In this document: positions 38,016 through 49,478 of the stretch, piece after piece
How positions within the stretch are numbered: the first letter of the stretch is position 1
Layout of the letters: each line of letters opens with the position of its first letter
Source: Promerops cafer
Lineage: Eukaryota > Chordata > Aves > Passeriformes > Nectariniidae
NCBI GenBank assembly: GCA_013398275.1
Contig: VZSE01015149.1
Span: forward strand, 496,001-560,000
Direction of reading: 5' to 3'
DNA: 64,000 bases
Notes under the pieces: model-generated
What the model was told of the DNA's origin: nothing
Seen by the model: the letters and a program-made list of their open reading frames with translations, nothing else
The model's database searches: none
Translations under genes and position numbers: made by a program

Positions 38016-39259
38016 ATACATATTATGAGATAATAAATTACGTAAGGTTAGTAAAAATTCCATGGTTTTCCCCAATAGGCTCGCTAATTACTCCTTTCTG
38101 TTCTTCTTTAGGGATTTTGTAGTGCAGGTTTAAGGAAAGTCTTCTCCTAATAGATTATTTATTTAGAGTTTTGAAAGAAACTGAATTAGATTGTGGATTT
38201 GTTATGTGATTCAATGCTTCAGGAACACTATCCTGGAGCTCTTTATTATGAGAATCCAGAATCAAGAGTATGAAATCTCCATTGTTATTTCTTTCCTTGT
38301 CCCTGAAGCCCATACAAGGAAAGAATTGCTGTGTCATTGTCTGAAGTTCAAGTAGTCTTTGATAAGATCTGTTTTGGCTTTAAAATAAATCTTTAGGTGT
38401 AAAGTGGAGATATTTAATCAGCTGCTTCAAGCCTTTCCTTAATGTTTCTTTACAAGCTGAATGTAGTCTGCTGCAATGGGTATTTCTTTGCATGCTTTTT
38501 CAAAAAGCAAACTCTCATACTCAGTGATGTTTGGTTGTTTTTTTACATTTTACGTAAGTGTACTTAAAATGCTGGTATCAAGCATTCCTATGGGGTGTTT
38601 TCCTACAGAAAGCAAAAGTGTTGCCGGTGTTTCTAAAGGGATTCTGTTCACTAAGCAGTATTTGATTCAGTGCAGTTCAGAGGTGCCTCCTATTTGGAAG
38701 GCTGTATGCTGATGTCTGATTTAGGCTCCTAGGAAGCAATATTACCCCCTCTTTCTAGATTTTCAGAAGGCATACTTACTGTGAGGCATTGGGATGATAA
38801 AGCTTTTCAGCATGTATGTTTTCTTGCAGTGCTGGGCCATATGCAATTGGATAGCCAACCATTTTTATAAAGCCAAATCTGCTTTAATAAGGAAGTGCCC
38901 GCTACCACTGTTCATGTTTAAGTTAAAATATCTTCCCTTTAATGTCACAAGAGGGTGGGACCTAGAAGGAAAAAAACCCAAATACTTTTAATACTTCAAA
39001 TAATAATATCCACAGTATGTTTTACCAGCTCCAGAATTGAGTATCTTTACTGTCCATAGAAAAGGCACATCTTGACTCCACAGTTTCATGCTAATACCAG
39101 TAATAGAATAAGCATTACTACTGCTTTTGCAAAACGTTTTAAACTCCTTTCTTCTCCTTCTGTAATAACATAATACACACTCTTCAGAACCCCCATGAAG
39201 CTCAGGCCTTCTGCATTCAACAGGCATTCAGGAGCAACTGTGCCATGACAGAGTTACAT
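38016..39259 (+). other. Intronic spacer, no gene recognised
   Basis: Unique AT-rich sequence between two CR1 copies. Only short frames are present and there is no recognisable feature. Confidence 0.6.
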
Positions 39260-40150
39260 AATCATCAAAAAATGATAGAGTGGTTTGGGTTGAAAGGGAC
39301 AGTAAAGATTAGTTCCAACTCCCCTGCCATGGGCAGGGGTGCCACCCACTGTATCAGATGACTCAGGGTCCTGTCTAACCCTTGAGTAACTTCAGGGATG
39401 AAGCATTCACTACTTCTCTGGGCAACCTGTTCTTGTACCTCATCACCCTCTGAGTAAAGAATTTCTTCCTAATATCTAATCTAAATCTCTCCTCTTTTAT
39501 TTAAAAAATCTTCTCCCTTGTCTTATCACTGTCTGTCAGTGAAAAAAGTCGCTCTTCCTCTTTTATGTACTGAGAGGCAGCAATTGAGGTCTCCCCAAAG
39601 TATTGTTTTCTCCAGGCTTTACAACCCCAGGTCTCAGGCTGTCTTCACAGGAGAGGTGTTCCAGCCCTCTGATCATCTTTGTGGCCCTCCTCTGGACTTG
39701 CTCCAGCCGGTTATTGCCCTTCCTGTGTTGGAGACAGCAGAGCTGGATGCAGCACTGCAGGTGAGGTGTCACAGAGCAGAGAGAGAATCCCCTCCCTCAC
39801 TCTGTCCCCCCCTGCTGGCCACACTGCTTTAGATGCAGCCCAGGATGGGGTTGGCTTTATGGGCTGTAAGCACACATTGTTGGCTCATGGCTTTTCATCC
39901 TCTAGTCCTTCTACACAGGGCTGCTCTCACTGGCTTCTTCTCCCAGTCTGTACTCACATCTGGGACTGCCCTGACCCAGGGGCAGCACCTCCACTTGGAC
40001 TTGTTGAACCTCATGAGATTCTCATGGACTCATTTCTCAAGCTTGTCCGGGTCCTTCTGAATGGCTTCCCTTCCTTCTGTTGTGTGTGAGCAACTGCACT
40101 GCTCAGCTTTGTGTCGTCTGCAAATCTGCTAAGGGAGAGCTCAATCCCAG
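39260..40150 (-). mobile_element. CR1 LINE copy 'F', antisense, about 890 bp
   Basis: The classic CR1 tail (TGGTTTGGGTTGAAAGGGAC) is followed in order by 'CCCTGCCATGGGCAGGGG', 'TTCTTCCTAATATCTAATC', 'GTTCCAGCCCTCTGATCATC', 'GAGCTGGATGCAGCACTGCA', 'GATGCAGCCCAGGATGGGG', 'TTGTTGAACCTCATGAGATT' and 'TTGTGTCGTCTGCAAATCTG'. It is more diverged than copy E, has several frameshifts, and so is an older insertion of a different CR1 subfamily. It is 5'-truncated near 40150. Confidence 0.95.
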
Positions 40151-40675
40151 ATAACAATGACTGCAGTTGGCACTCAGACTGTGTAGGAGTGTTTATAACC
40201 GCTTTGCCCTACAGCAGTTATCTGCTTCATCTAAAGTGTCACACACTGGCAGTTCAAGCAAGTGTAGATTCAACAGGACAAATTTTTAGTTTGATATCTC
40301 CAAGGATATCAATATCTCCAAGGATATCTCCAAGCATTCACATAACTTCAAGTGATGGATGTTTTTCATCCATACTGGATGAATCAGTAGATATGCTTCT
40401 GATCAGAGAAAATTCTGACTGGCAAGCTGTAAGTCTCAGGAGCTTTGAACATTGCAAAATTTTAAGAGCTCTTTATGAGTTTTCCTCATATTCATTCCCC
40501 TATAAAGAAAGAAGACTGATGAAGTCGTAGGTAAAAACTGAAAACTAAAGAGACTGAAGGTGGATTTATAATTGCTCAGAAGAGCAGCATGGTCACCCAG
40601 CAAAGCATCTCAGATAAGTCTCATTTTCACTGGTACTCTTAACCTTCCTAGTAAGAACTCTCGTGTAGCAAAATA

Positions 40676-40676
<1 letters not shown>
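40151..40676 (+). other. Unassigned segment with an open frame ahead of poly(A)
   Basis: Between the CR1 5' break and a pure poly(A) tract lies a segment open in one frame from the CR1 remnant (about 40111) to a TAG at 40528-40530, roughly 127 codons outside the CR1. The translation includes LLIRENSDWQAVSLRSFEH and is of mixed, protein-like composition, but I cannot place it in any family. An internal ATATCTCCAAGG-type tandem repeat lies at about 40296-40334. No AATAAA precedes the poly(A). It could be a retrocopy fragment or simply chance. I do not claim a gene. Confidence 0.3.
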
Positions 40677-40707
<31 letters not shown>

Positions 40708-40734
40708 NAAAAAAAAAAAAAAAAAAAAAAAAAA
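40677..40734 (+). repeat. 58-base poly(A) tract (one unresolved base)
   Basis: The tract is all A except one N at 40708, preceded by 'GTAGCAAAATAC' and followed by 'TTCTAAGGTCC' and then an A/T-rich ATAATAAC block. Its length may be mis-estimated because of homopolymer sequencing. Confidence 0.95.
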
Positions 40735-41977
40735 TTCTAAGGTCCTAAAATAATAACAATAATAAAATACTAAATGTATGAAAGTGTATTGAGTTAAAAG
40801 CAGATCTGTGCTCTTTATTTTCTTATTTTAGCTAGATACACAGCTGCTTAGGAAGAACAACTCCAGTACTGCCAAAACTATGTTCTGATGTTTACCAGTG
40901 TGCAACCTAATGTTGATAATTAAAAGTCTGATGATACTGTTCAGAAAAGTCAGCCAGAATGAAGGAAAAAAAAAATGAAGCACACTGAGTACAAACTTAG
41001 GAAATAAAAAGGAGAAGGTTTTCCTTTCATTAAGTGGTCATTATAGGGGAAGAAGTTTTACTGGCTGGTAAGGGTATCAGAGAAACAAAGAGTCTGGCCT
41101 CAGAACAACATTTATACTTGCGTGCTGACACACAACTTTCTGTTAAGCTATACGTGTAGGATATACACAGAAGGAAAACTAATCAAAATTTCCACTGAGC
41201 AGCACCCTGTACAACACCAGTGTTGTATCCTGTATTTTGTGTTTCCGAATACTCGGCAGCTTGATTAGGATTCTAAAGTACTCATTTTGATAACACAGTC
41301 TTAGTTTACTCATTCAAGTAATTGTTGTGTACCAACAGCTGTTCAAATGACAGATTATCACATATTTTAATATATAAGATTCACTTCTGATATATTCTGA
41401 GAGTGACGAAACCTCTACTCATCTAACAAGGCAATTTCTTCCGATAGATTAATGACTAAAAATCCGTATTCATTCACTACCAGATGCTGTCTAAGCAAGT
41501 TCCATTGGGAATGTCATAATTTCCTTTTCCTATGCATTTGACTAAGCACAGAAGTCCATGTTGTCATCCTCCTCCCCACCATCAAAAAGTAAGTGCCAGA
41601 GACATGACATTACTTTTTAAATGTTCTCAAACTACAACACTGTCCTGCATTTGTTGTATAGTTTGGGACCTTGCAGTGAATCATGTTCTCATCATGCTAA
41701 ATCCCTATTTCTTATTAATGATTATTCTGCTCTTGATAGAATTCTAGGACTGGTTTAGCTGCTAAATCAGGAGAGAACACATGAGACTACCTGAGAGAGG
41801 AAAAGTGCTGGGACAACCAGATTGTGGAGAATGGATAGAGAAGCTGAAAGTAGAAGTGAAACCAGAAGATTAGTTCTTTAACCTTTTCTTAGTTTTTCAA
41901 GTCTGTAGAGATAGACAGAATTTGGCATTCTGATTGACTTGTTATTAGAATACAAAACCTTCACAAACTAATTTTAG
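40735..41977 (+). other. Intronic spacer, no gene recognised
   Basis: AT-rich sequence. The right-hand part (about 41760-41977) is purine-rich and could belong to the adjoining LTR element or its flank, but I cannot show it. No gene seen. Confidence 0.5.
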
Positions 41978-43270
41978 TGAGTTGACCTGGCTGGATGCCA
42001 GATCCCTGCCAAAGCGGCTCTGTAATTCCTCTCCTCATCTGGACATGGGAGAGAGAATATAACAAAAGTCCCTGGATTGAGATAAGGGCAGGGAGAGATT
42101 ATTCACTGATTACTGTCACACACTTGGGGAAATAGTTTACTCTATGACCAATTTAATCAGATTAGGGTTAGGAGAAATAAAGTCAAATCTTAAGAACACC
42201 TCCCTTCTACCAGGGCCTAACTTTACTCTCACTTTCTCTACCTTCTCTCTCCCTGTGATGCAGGGAGACTGGAAGTAGGGTCTGTTGTTAGTTCACCACG
42301 TGTTCTCTCTGCCACTCGTTCCTCCTCCAGGGGAGCACTCCTCATACTTTCCCCCTGTTCCAGTGAGAAGTTCCCTCCCACAGAAGACAATCCTCCGCAA
42401 CTTTTACAACATGAGTCCTTTCCACAGGCTGCAGTTCTTCCCAAATTGCTCCAGTGTGGATCACTTCCATGGAGCGCAGTCCTTCAGGAACAGACTTCTC
42501 CAGTGCAGGCTTCCCATAGGGTCACAGTCTCCTTTGGGCATCTGTCTGCTCTAGTGTGGGATCCTGCATGGGCTACAGGTGGATATCTCCTCCACCCATG
42601 AACCTCCATGGGCTGCAGGGGGACAGACTGCCTCATCATGATCTTCACCACAGGATGCAGGGGAATCTCAGCTCCAGCAGCTGGAGCATCTCCTATCTCT
42701 CTTTCAGTTACCTTTATGTCTGCAGGGCTGTTTCTCTTACATATTCTCACTCCTTTCCACTCTGGCTGCAATTGTTCTTGCATAGCAGTCTTTTTTCCTT
42801 TCTTAAGTCAGAGAATCATAGAATATGCTGAGTTGGAATGGACCCATCAGGATCATTGATAGCTAGCCCTGTATAGGATGCCCCAAGAATCACACCATGT
42901 GCCTGAAACTGTTACCCAAATGCTTCTTGAACTCTGTCAGCTTTGTGGTGTGAACAATTCCCTGGAGAGCTTCTTCGAGTGCTCAGCCACCCTCTGGGTG
43001 AAAATCCTTTTCCTCATATCCAACCTAAACCTTGCCTGACTCAGCTTCATGCTATTTCCTCAAGTCCTGTCTTGAGAGTGAAGAGACAGGCACCTCCTCC
43101 TCTGCTGTTTTCCCACCATGTGCTCAGCCTTGGCCTGCAGCAGGTCCATCTTGGAGCCATTTGGCGCTTGTTCTGTTGAATTTGGGGGACACTTCTTGAA
43201 GCTTCTCGGAGAAGTCACCTCTGCAGGTCCCATTCTGCTACCAAAACCTTGCCGCATAGACTCAAATGTA
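41978..43270. mobile_element. Solo LTR-like avian endogenous retrovirus remnant, interrupted by a CR1
   Basis: The sequence follows a common avian retroviral LTR as I know it. It starts near 'TGAGTTGACCTGGCTGGATG', includes purine-rich 'GGGTTAGGAGAAATAAAGTC', the repeated 'CTCCAGTG...' modules of 42420-42560, and 'CTCCATGGGCTGCAGGGGGA' near 42604. It ends near 'CTGCTACCAAAACCTTGCCG' at 43236-43255. No gag, pol or env frame is present, so it is a solo LTR or fragment. The last part (from about 43116) is separated from the rest by a CR1 insertion. Orientation and exact ends are uncertain. Confidence 0.7.
42809..43113 (-). mobile_element. CR1 LINE inserted into the LTR, antisense
   Basis: A CR1 tail 'GAGAATCATAGAATATGCTG' begins abruptly after LTR sequence (CATAGCAGTCTTTTTTCC). 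It runs through 'GCCTGAAACTGTTACCCAAA', 'GCTCAGCCACCCTCTGGGTG' and 'CTTTTCCTCATATCCAACC' before LTR sequence resumes ('CTCAGCCTTGGCCTGCAGCA', 43122). About 300 bp, same subfamily group as copies E and I. Confidence 0.88.
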
Positions 43271-44177
43271 CTAACCAACAAGTTTTTTCTTGGTAAGCAG
43301 TTCAGTACTTCTCCCATATTGTCCACAGTTCAATTTTATTTACACCATCATCTTAAGAAGCATTACTTATTATTCAGTATTTATGCAAACTCAGTATCAG
43401 CAGAACATTTCCAGCTTTGTTTTGGTCTCTTACAGACAGTCGTAAGCTTAAGCAATTGAGTTAAATTATTTTCCATGACTCACATAAGTCAATGGAGAGC
43501 ACTGATTAACTTCAGTCCAGTCACTACATTTCAAGGTCATTTATGTGTTGACATACACTGAATGTTTTGAAATACCATCACTCCACTCCTGACGTGATAG
43601 TAACCATATTGATTTAAGTCAAAAGTGTTACACTTAAGGCATAGTCCAGTATCAAAAAGAAAAGCAGAATTTTTTTCCTGCTAGGAAGCTTGTGAAGCTG
43701 TTTTTGTGCTGTATTCTTATATATTAGGACAGAAGATATTGTTCATTTTCTGCTTCCCATATTGCACAGTTCTGGTGGGATTCTTATTTTTTGGTTTTAT
43801 CTCTTCTAACAGTCAATCTTATTAACACAACAGTGCATAACAGCGACACTAATCATTGTCAGTACACATTTTGTATTTGTACATAGTAAATCCATATTGA
43901 TAGTTAAAACACAGAATGACAGCTTATTTCTGAGAAAGATTTCACAGCTTTAAGATGGAGATTGACAGGCAGTTTTGCCTTAGAAAAAGTCTGACCCTCA
44001 CATTTAATGTCGCCAATATCACAAGATATCACAGCAAAATACAGCCGTGCTCATAAATCGTTGTGTCACAGCTTGTGAATGGACAAATGTTCTCATCCCA
44101 GTCACTCAGTTCTTTTAGCAATCTAGCAAGTTATGTGTGACCTGCTCGTCAAAGGAGGAAGGAAATGCACAGACTGT
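43271..44177 (+). other. Intronic spacer, no gene recognised
   Basis: Unique AT-rich sequence between the LTR remnant and the next CR1. No recognisable gene or structured RNA. Confidence 0.6.
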
Positions 44178-44666
44178 GGAAGCAGGGGCACAGCACGGGA
44201 AAGACATGGAACAGGTCTAGAGGAGGACCACAAAGACCATCAGAGGGTTGGAACACCTCTACAGCAAGGAAAGGCTGAGAGAGCTGGTGTGATCCAGCAT
44301 GGAAAAAAAAAGGCTTTGTGGAGATCTTACTGCAGCCTTTCAATACTTGACGGAGGGCCTATAGGAAAGACAGGGACAAACTTCTTAGCCAGGCTTATTG
44401 CGATAGGACAAGGTGTAATGATTTTAAAAAAAGGTTGGTTTAGATAATATGTATGGAAGAAGTTTTTTTACAATATGGGTGGTAGAACACTGAAACAGGT
44501 TGCCTGGAAAGTAGTGAGAGCCTCATACCTTTAAACGTTCCAAGTAAGATTGGATGGGGCTCTGAGCAATCTGATTTAATTGAAGACATTCTTGCCCATG
44601 GTGAGGATGTTGGATGAGATAACCTTTTTAAGGTGCCTTCCAACCGAAATCATCCTGTGATTCTAA
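44178..44666 (+). mobile_element. CR1 LINE fragment, sense orientation, diverged
   Basis: Matches the CR1 3' region in sense: 'GTCTAGAGGAGGACCACAAAG', 'GGTTGGAACACCTCTACAG', 'AGGCTGAGAGAGCTGGTGTG', 'ACTGAAACAGGTTGCCTGGA', 'AAGGTGCCTTCCAACCGAAA' and the terminal 'CCTGTGATTCTAAAA'. Many substitutions and A-run expansions make it old. It is in the same sense as the gene, so its terminal repeat reads forward in the transcript. Confidence 0.9.
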
Positions 44667-47600
44667 AAGGCATGGTGAAACACATGCTTACCTGGGCTTG
44701 CAGGTAGGCTACAAAAACATTGTTGCATTCACATATGCAACCTTTGTCATACAAACCCTCAGTAGAGGAAATGTGGCTGTTTGAGGACACACTGGTTCTT
44801 AAAAGCACTGTGGTAACCCTAAAATAATTTGTGTAATGTGGCTATGCATCCATTTGCTCTGTTATTAAAATTTGGAACTAGTATGAGAATCTTAAAACAG
44901 AATTGAAAATTTACTGAGAAACAAATGATAATTGTTACGTGGTTTTATTTTTAAGTGAGGCAATGTGAGAGAGGAATCTTCAGCTGATGAACTGATTTGG
45001 CACCCAAGATGATACCAAATGCCAGAGGTCTGCTTCACATTCCTTTTTCTTGTACTGTATGTTCTTGTCAGCTCTATACTTCCAAGTTGACTGAGACAAA
45101 AGGAGCCAAGACTGTGAGCTTTTTTGATGGCAGAAGCATATGGCTGACAGAACTAATCACAAAATCTATGAAGACTGAGGAGTGTCTTAGTCAGATCTTA
45201 AGCCATCTGCCTGTAATTTTGATGTTACAGCAAGAATTCCATCCAGACCTATATTACTGCCTTTTGACGGTGTAGCTGTTAAGTTGTTGAACACCCTGGA
45301 TTCCACAAATAACCCTGACCAGTCATATCTGAAATTTTTTTCTGAAACTAAGATTTTAAGATACAGTGTTACATCTTTCTTTTTTTTTAATGCTTGGATA
45401 TCGGATTCTGGGCTGCTTCTCTATCTGAAGTGGTTGGTGTTTGTTTAGCACGAAGTCCTTTTGATTTCTGCTTGCCACCTCTCAAACTGTTGGTAATTTA
45501 TTTTGGTTTTGGTTTTTTTTTGTTGTTGTTGTTTTTTTTTTTTTTTATTTTTCTTCTTTTTCTCATTTTGTTACTTCTTTTTCGTTTGTCAGACATGCCA
45601 CGTCCGTTATGAATCCCATGGGATCTTTGTTGCAGATACATGGGATAATCACTTTCTATGAAGAATAGTTTTTCTGTTATCTTGGCTAAAATAATGGATT
45701 GAAAATGTTTCATACTGCTGCAAACCATAGAATAGTTTGAAGAAAAAAAATGGTCCTGAACTTTCACCTTCATGTGACCTTTGTTTTTATCTAAACTGTT
45801 TGACTAATCTGTCTGTTTTTGACAAAAGGAACTTAATAATGTGTGTGTCTCTGCTTGGTTAAATTGAAGCTGTTGCCTTGTCGCTTTTGTAGCTGTAGCC
45901 AGGCATTCTAATGGTTAATGTTTTTCCTTAATGCAGTGTTTAATATTTTCATTCTAGAGTTTATCCTAATAATGACTAGCCTACTATATTCTAATCAGAC
46001 TTTGGTTGTTACTGATTTCTTTAACACCAAGGAGATTGAGCTAGATGATAAAGAATTACAGTAACTATTGTATTTGGTGTCTGTGGCTGTTAATGATAAT
46101 GGTTTCTTGTTGTTTGCCAAATTTTTAAAATGTGGAAATTAAAAGAGGATTCCTTTGGCTTCTTTTCTCCCCAGACACGATTTTAAATCATTGTAGTAAT
46201 TTATGAATGATTGAATTTCTTGAAGGTGTGTGTACCTACCAATGGATGATTGCAGTTATGTAAAGCAATCAGAGTTTGACATACGTTATTGGCGCAAGAA
46301 TTGATTGGAAGATTTTACTTTTAATTCAGAGACTTATCCCAAAATTACTTGATTTGACTTGCCAAGTAACTATAGTAATACTTGTGATGGCTCACAACTA
46401 AGTTGTGAGGTTGAGAGTATGTCCACACATACAATCTTTCATTTTTTATTTAAAATAATAAACCCTTTTTTCCCACCTTCTCCCAGAAAAGGTGCTGACA
46501 AATGTAGTGCTGTGCGAGTGAATGAGTTTTAATTTTTATGTTGTTTAGAAGTTGGTATTTAAATCGTATAGTGTAGGCAAAGTTGTAGAATTGTCTCAAA
46601 TATGTATTCATTGGATGGCTTCATGGTTTATAAAGTTTCTGAATTCTACAGGACGTGTTTGTTTCTATATCGATACCTTTGTAGTTCCAGAGCATGCTAA
46701 CTAATGCTTCTTTAGAAGAACTGAAATATGAACATAAAAGACAATATGAAAAAGTCTATGAAGACATTCTGGTTTTGGCACCCCAGATCAGTTGATTAAA
46801 GTGAATTTTAATTTCTGATCAGTCAAACAATCCCCAATCTTCTCAAAAGCTCTGTTTCTCTTCTAACTGGTATAAAGTGTCCAATGTCTGTCAGTCAGCT
46901 GTCAGTAAGACAGTGCAGTGTTGTAATAGTCTTGGTGTTGTAGTGCAGTAGCTTTAGTTTGAAAGTACTTTATACTTGAAAGTTGTATCTCTTATTTTGC
47001 TTATCTTTATTTCTGTTGGGTTAATAACAGTTTTGAAGAGCTGTAATAGATCCATGTGTAGACTAATTCATGGCACAAAGGAATTCCTTATTTTGCCCAA
47101 ATCAGCACTTCACAGAAAAAAATCAACAAGTGGCTAAAATGCTGATTAAAATTAGCTTCCAGTTCTATTCGAGTTGCTGTAAACTAAATTTTAATTTGTT
47201 TAAAAATGAAAAATTTAGACTATTCTTTTTCCATTCTTCTACTTGGCCCAGTAACTTAGAGAAAGCTTAGTGAACAGAACTCAGAACTGTTGCCTGGACT
47301 TAAATTCTTACTCAATTCAGGTCAGTTCTGGTTGCATTTATTTTACAGCTCATACTGTGTAACACTTTGCTGTTAACATTGTCTAAAAATTTTTTTTCCT
47401 GCTTCCTCCAATTATTAATTTAAAACATCAGCATTTTGCATTTCTAAAGGGATTGAAGTACCTTACTTGGTAAAAAAATTGAACACTATGCTTGTGTGGG
47501 AATAGGAGTAGAGGTTTTACTGCACAGTCCCTACATAATTTCCATATCCTACTGTGGTGAAACTGGGTTTGTCACCAGTTCCTTACAGTATCAGTATTGC

Positions 47601-47782
47601 AGCAAAGCCTGTCAGTGTAATCAGAATCTCTGAATGTCTTTGTCTGACAAACATCTTTAATGAGTTTCTTGTACTGTGTGACTTCAGATCTATTCCTTGC
47701 TTATATGTCTATTCAAAACTTAATCTTAAAATGTAGAGTTTGTAATCCAGTATTCCAATTTTGAATAAACAGAAATAGTTTA
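44667..47782 (+). other. Intronic spacer, no gene recognised
   Basis: AT-rich intron with a T-rich simple tract at about 45505-45570 (T8-T14 runs with GTT and TTC units). Frames on both strands through that tract (Phe/Leu-rich or Lys/Asn-rich) are artefacts of it. No gene seen. Confidence 0.6.
45505..45570 (+). repeat. T-rich low-complexity tract
   Basis: Runs of T broken by GG, GTTG and TTC units. On the minus strand it gives a Lys/Asn-rich pseudo-frame. Confidence 0.85.
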
Positions 47783-48577
47783 TCACAGAATCACACAATA
47801 TGCTGAGTTGGAAGGGACCAACAAGGGTCACAGAGTCCAACTCCTTGCCCTGCACAGGACACCACAAGAATCACACCCTGTGCCTGAGAGCATTGTCCAA
47901 ATGCTCCTTGAACTCTGTCTGGCTCAGTGCTGTGACCACTTCCCTGGGGAGCCTGTTCCAGTGCTCAGCCACCCTCTGGGTGAGAAACCTTTTCCTAATA
48001 TCCAACCTAAACCTCTCCTTACACAAATTCAGGCCATTCCCTCAGGTCCTGTCACTGGTCACCACAGAGAAGAGATCTGTGCCTGCTCTGCCTTTCCCCT
48101 TCCCCTCACAAGGAGATGTAGATTGCTATGAGGGCTCCCCTCAGTGTCCTCTGGACTGAACAGACCAAGTGACGTCAGCTGTTCCTCATACAGCTTCCCT
48201 CAAGGCCCTTCACCATCCTCATGGCCCTCCTTTGGACTCTCCCCAATAACTTTATACCTCTCTTTTATTGTGGCACCCAGAACTGCCCCCAGCACTCGAG
48301 GTGAGGCTGCCCCAGTGCAGAGCAGAGCAGGACAATCCCCTCCCTTGCCCAGCTGGCGATGCTGCCCCTGATACCCCCAGGACACAGGTGGCCCTCCTGG
48401 CTTCCAGGGCACTACTGACTCATGTTCAACTTGCCATTGACCAGGACCCCCAGGTCCCTTTCTGTGGCACTGCTTTCCAACATGTCATTCCCCAGCTCTA
48501 TCTGCACATCCAAGGTTGCCCCATCCCCAGTGCAGAATCTGGCACTACCGTTGTTGAACTTTGTATGGGTGGTGATT
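47783..48577 (-). mobile_element. CR1 LINE copy 'I', antisense, about 795 bp
   Basis: The tail 'CACAGAATCACACAATATGC' and 'TGAGTTGGAAGGGACC' start the copy, which ends near 'GTTGTTGAACTTTGTATGGG'. It closely duplicates copy E, including unusual shared bases such as 'CTGGACTGAACAGACCAAGT' and 'GGACACAGGTGGCCCTCC'. It lies only about 180 bp upstream of the next TNPO1 exon and is 5'-truncated relative to E by about 150 bp. Confidence 0.95.
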
Positions 48578-48759
48578 AATTTATGTACTCTGAACCTGAA
48601 AAGGTTTGCTAGGTGAATTGATGGGTGTAGCTGGAAAGAGAGATGAGGAAATGAAGATTAATACCTATATATAAGCTTTGATCTTGTGGCATTGTTCTGG
48701 AAATCTGCTTTATTTCTGTGAGGTGATTGAAGATTGACTATAATTACTTTCTATTGCAG

Positions 48760-48909
48760 ATGAGCCAACACGTTCCTTGAGTGGTCTTATCTTGAAGAAT
48801 AATGTAAAAGCACATTTTCACAACTTTCCGAATGGGGTAACTGACTTCATTAAAAGTGAATGTCTGAACAACATTGGTGATTCCTCCCCCTTAATAAGAG
48901 CTACTGTAG
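48760..48909 (+). CDS. TNPO1: TNPO1 exon, residues about 69-119
   Basis: 150 bases between a CTATTGCAG acceptor and a GTAAGT donor. It completes the split Asp codon and encodes EPTRSLSGLILKNNVKAHFH and then a segment ending in SSPLIRATV plus the first base of Gly. It covers the end of the importin-beta N-terminal domain and HEAT repeat 3. Phase is 1 at both ends. The His of the 'AHFH' motif is Gln in the human protein as I recall it. The rest of the exon is near-identical. Confidence 0.97.
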
Positions 48910-49421
48910 GTAAGTTTGTTCTTAATGCTGTCCTCTGCATACTGAAAATGTTTCTGATGCGGGTGGGAGCTGTGCTAGGGACATAAAGAGTTACTAAATT
49001 GATAAATTTTTTTATCTCTCATAATTGTCACAACCCCACCATGTTTAAATAAAATTTTTCTTTATTGTGAATATAAAGATGTCATACTTTAGATTCCTGT
49101 TATGTTAGAAGTGATGTAGCAATTCAGGTCATATTTCTTGAAATGTAACTGAATATAAGTTTATTTCAATATGCTTAAATTGAGCTTGCTGCCAGCTTAT
49201 ATACCTAAAAACAGGAACACAGTAAAGGTCTGCCTTAAGAACTGTTGCAGTACTCTCATTGCATCAATGAAATGCTTCTGTTAGGTGATTTTCTACACCC
49301 CACCCCCTATATGCACACGTGTGCACATCCCCTCAGGGAATCATCATACCATGCATAAGGCGTTAACATAAAGAACTTCAGTCAGAAAACAGGACATAAA
49401 GTGTGGTGTACAGATCTTCAT

Positions 49422-49478
49422 GGTATCATAAAATCTTGAAATGGTCTTAGAAGAGACCTTAAAGATCATCTAGTTCCA
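49422..49478 (-). mobile_element. CR1 LINE 3'-end relic, antisense
   Basis: 'TATCATAAAATCTTGAAATGG' followed by 'GAGACCTTAAAGATCATC' and 'TAGTTCCAGT' matches the terminal about 57 bases of CR1. It is very short and diverged. Confidence 0.75.

Noticed and set aside
41978..43270. Retroviral genes near the LTR remnant
   Set aside because: No gag, pol or env-like frames are present on either strand. The element looks like a solo LTR, and the short frames across it have no viral domain.
45498..45773. Lys/Asn-rich minus-strand frame
   Set aside because: Produced by the T-rich simple tract at 45505-45570.
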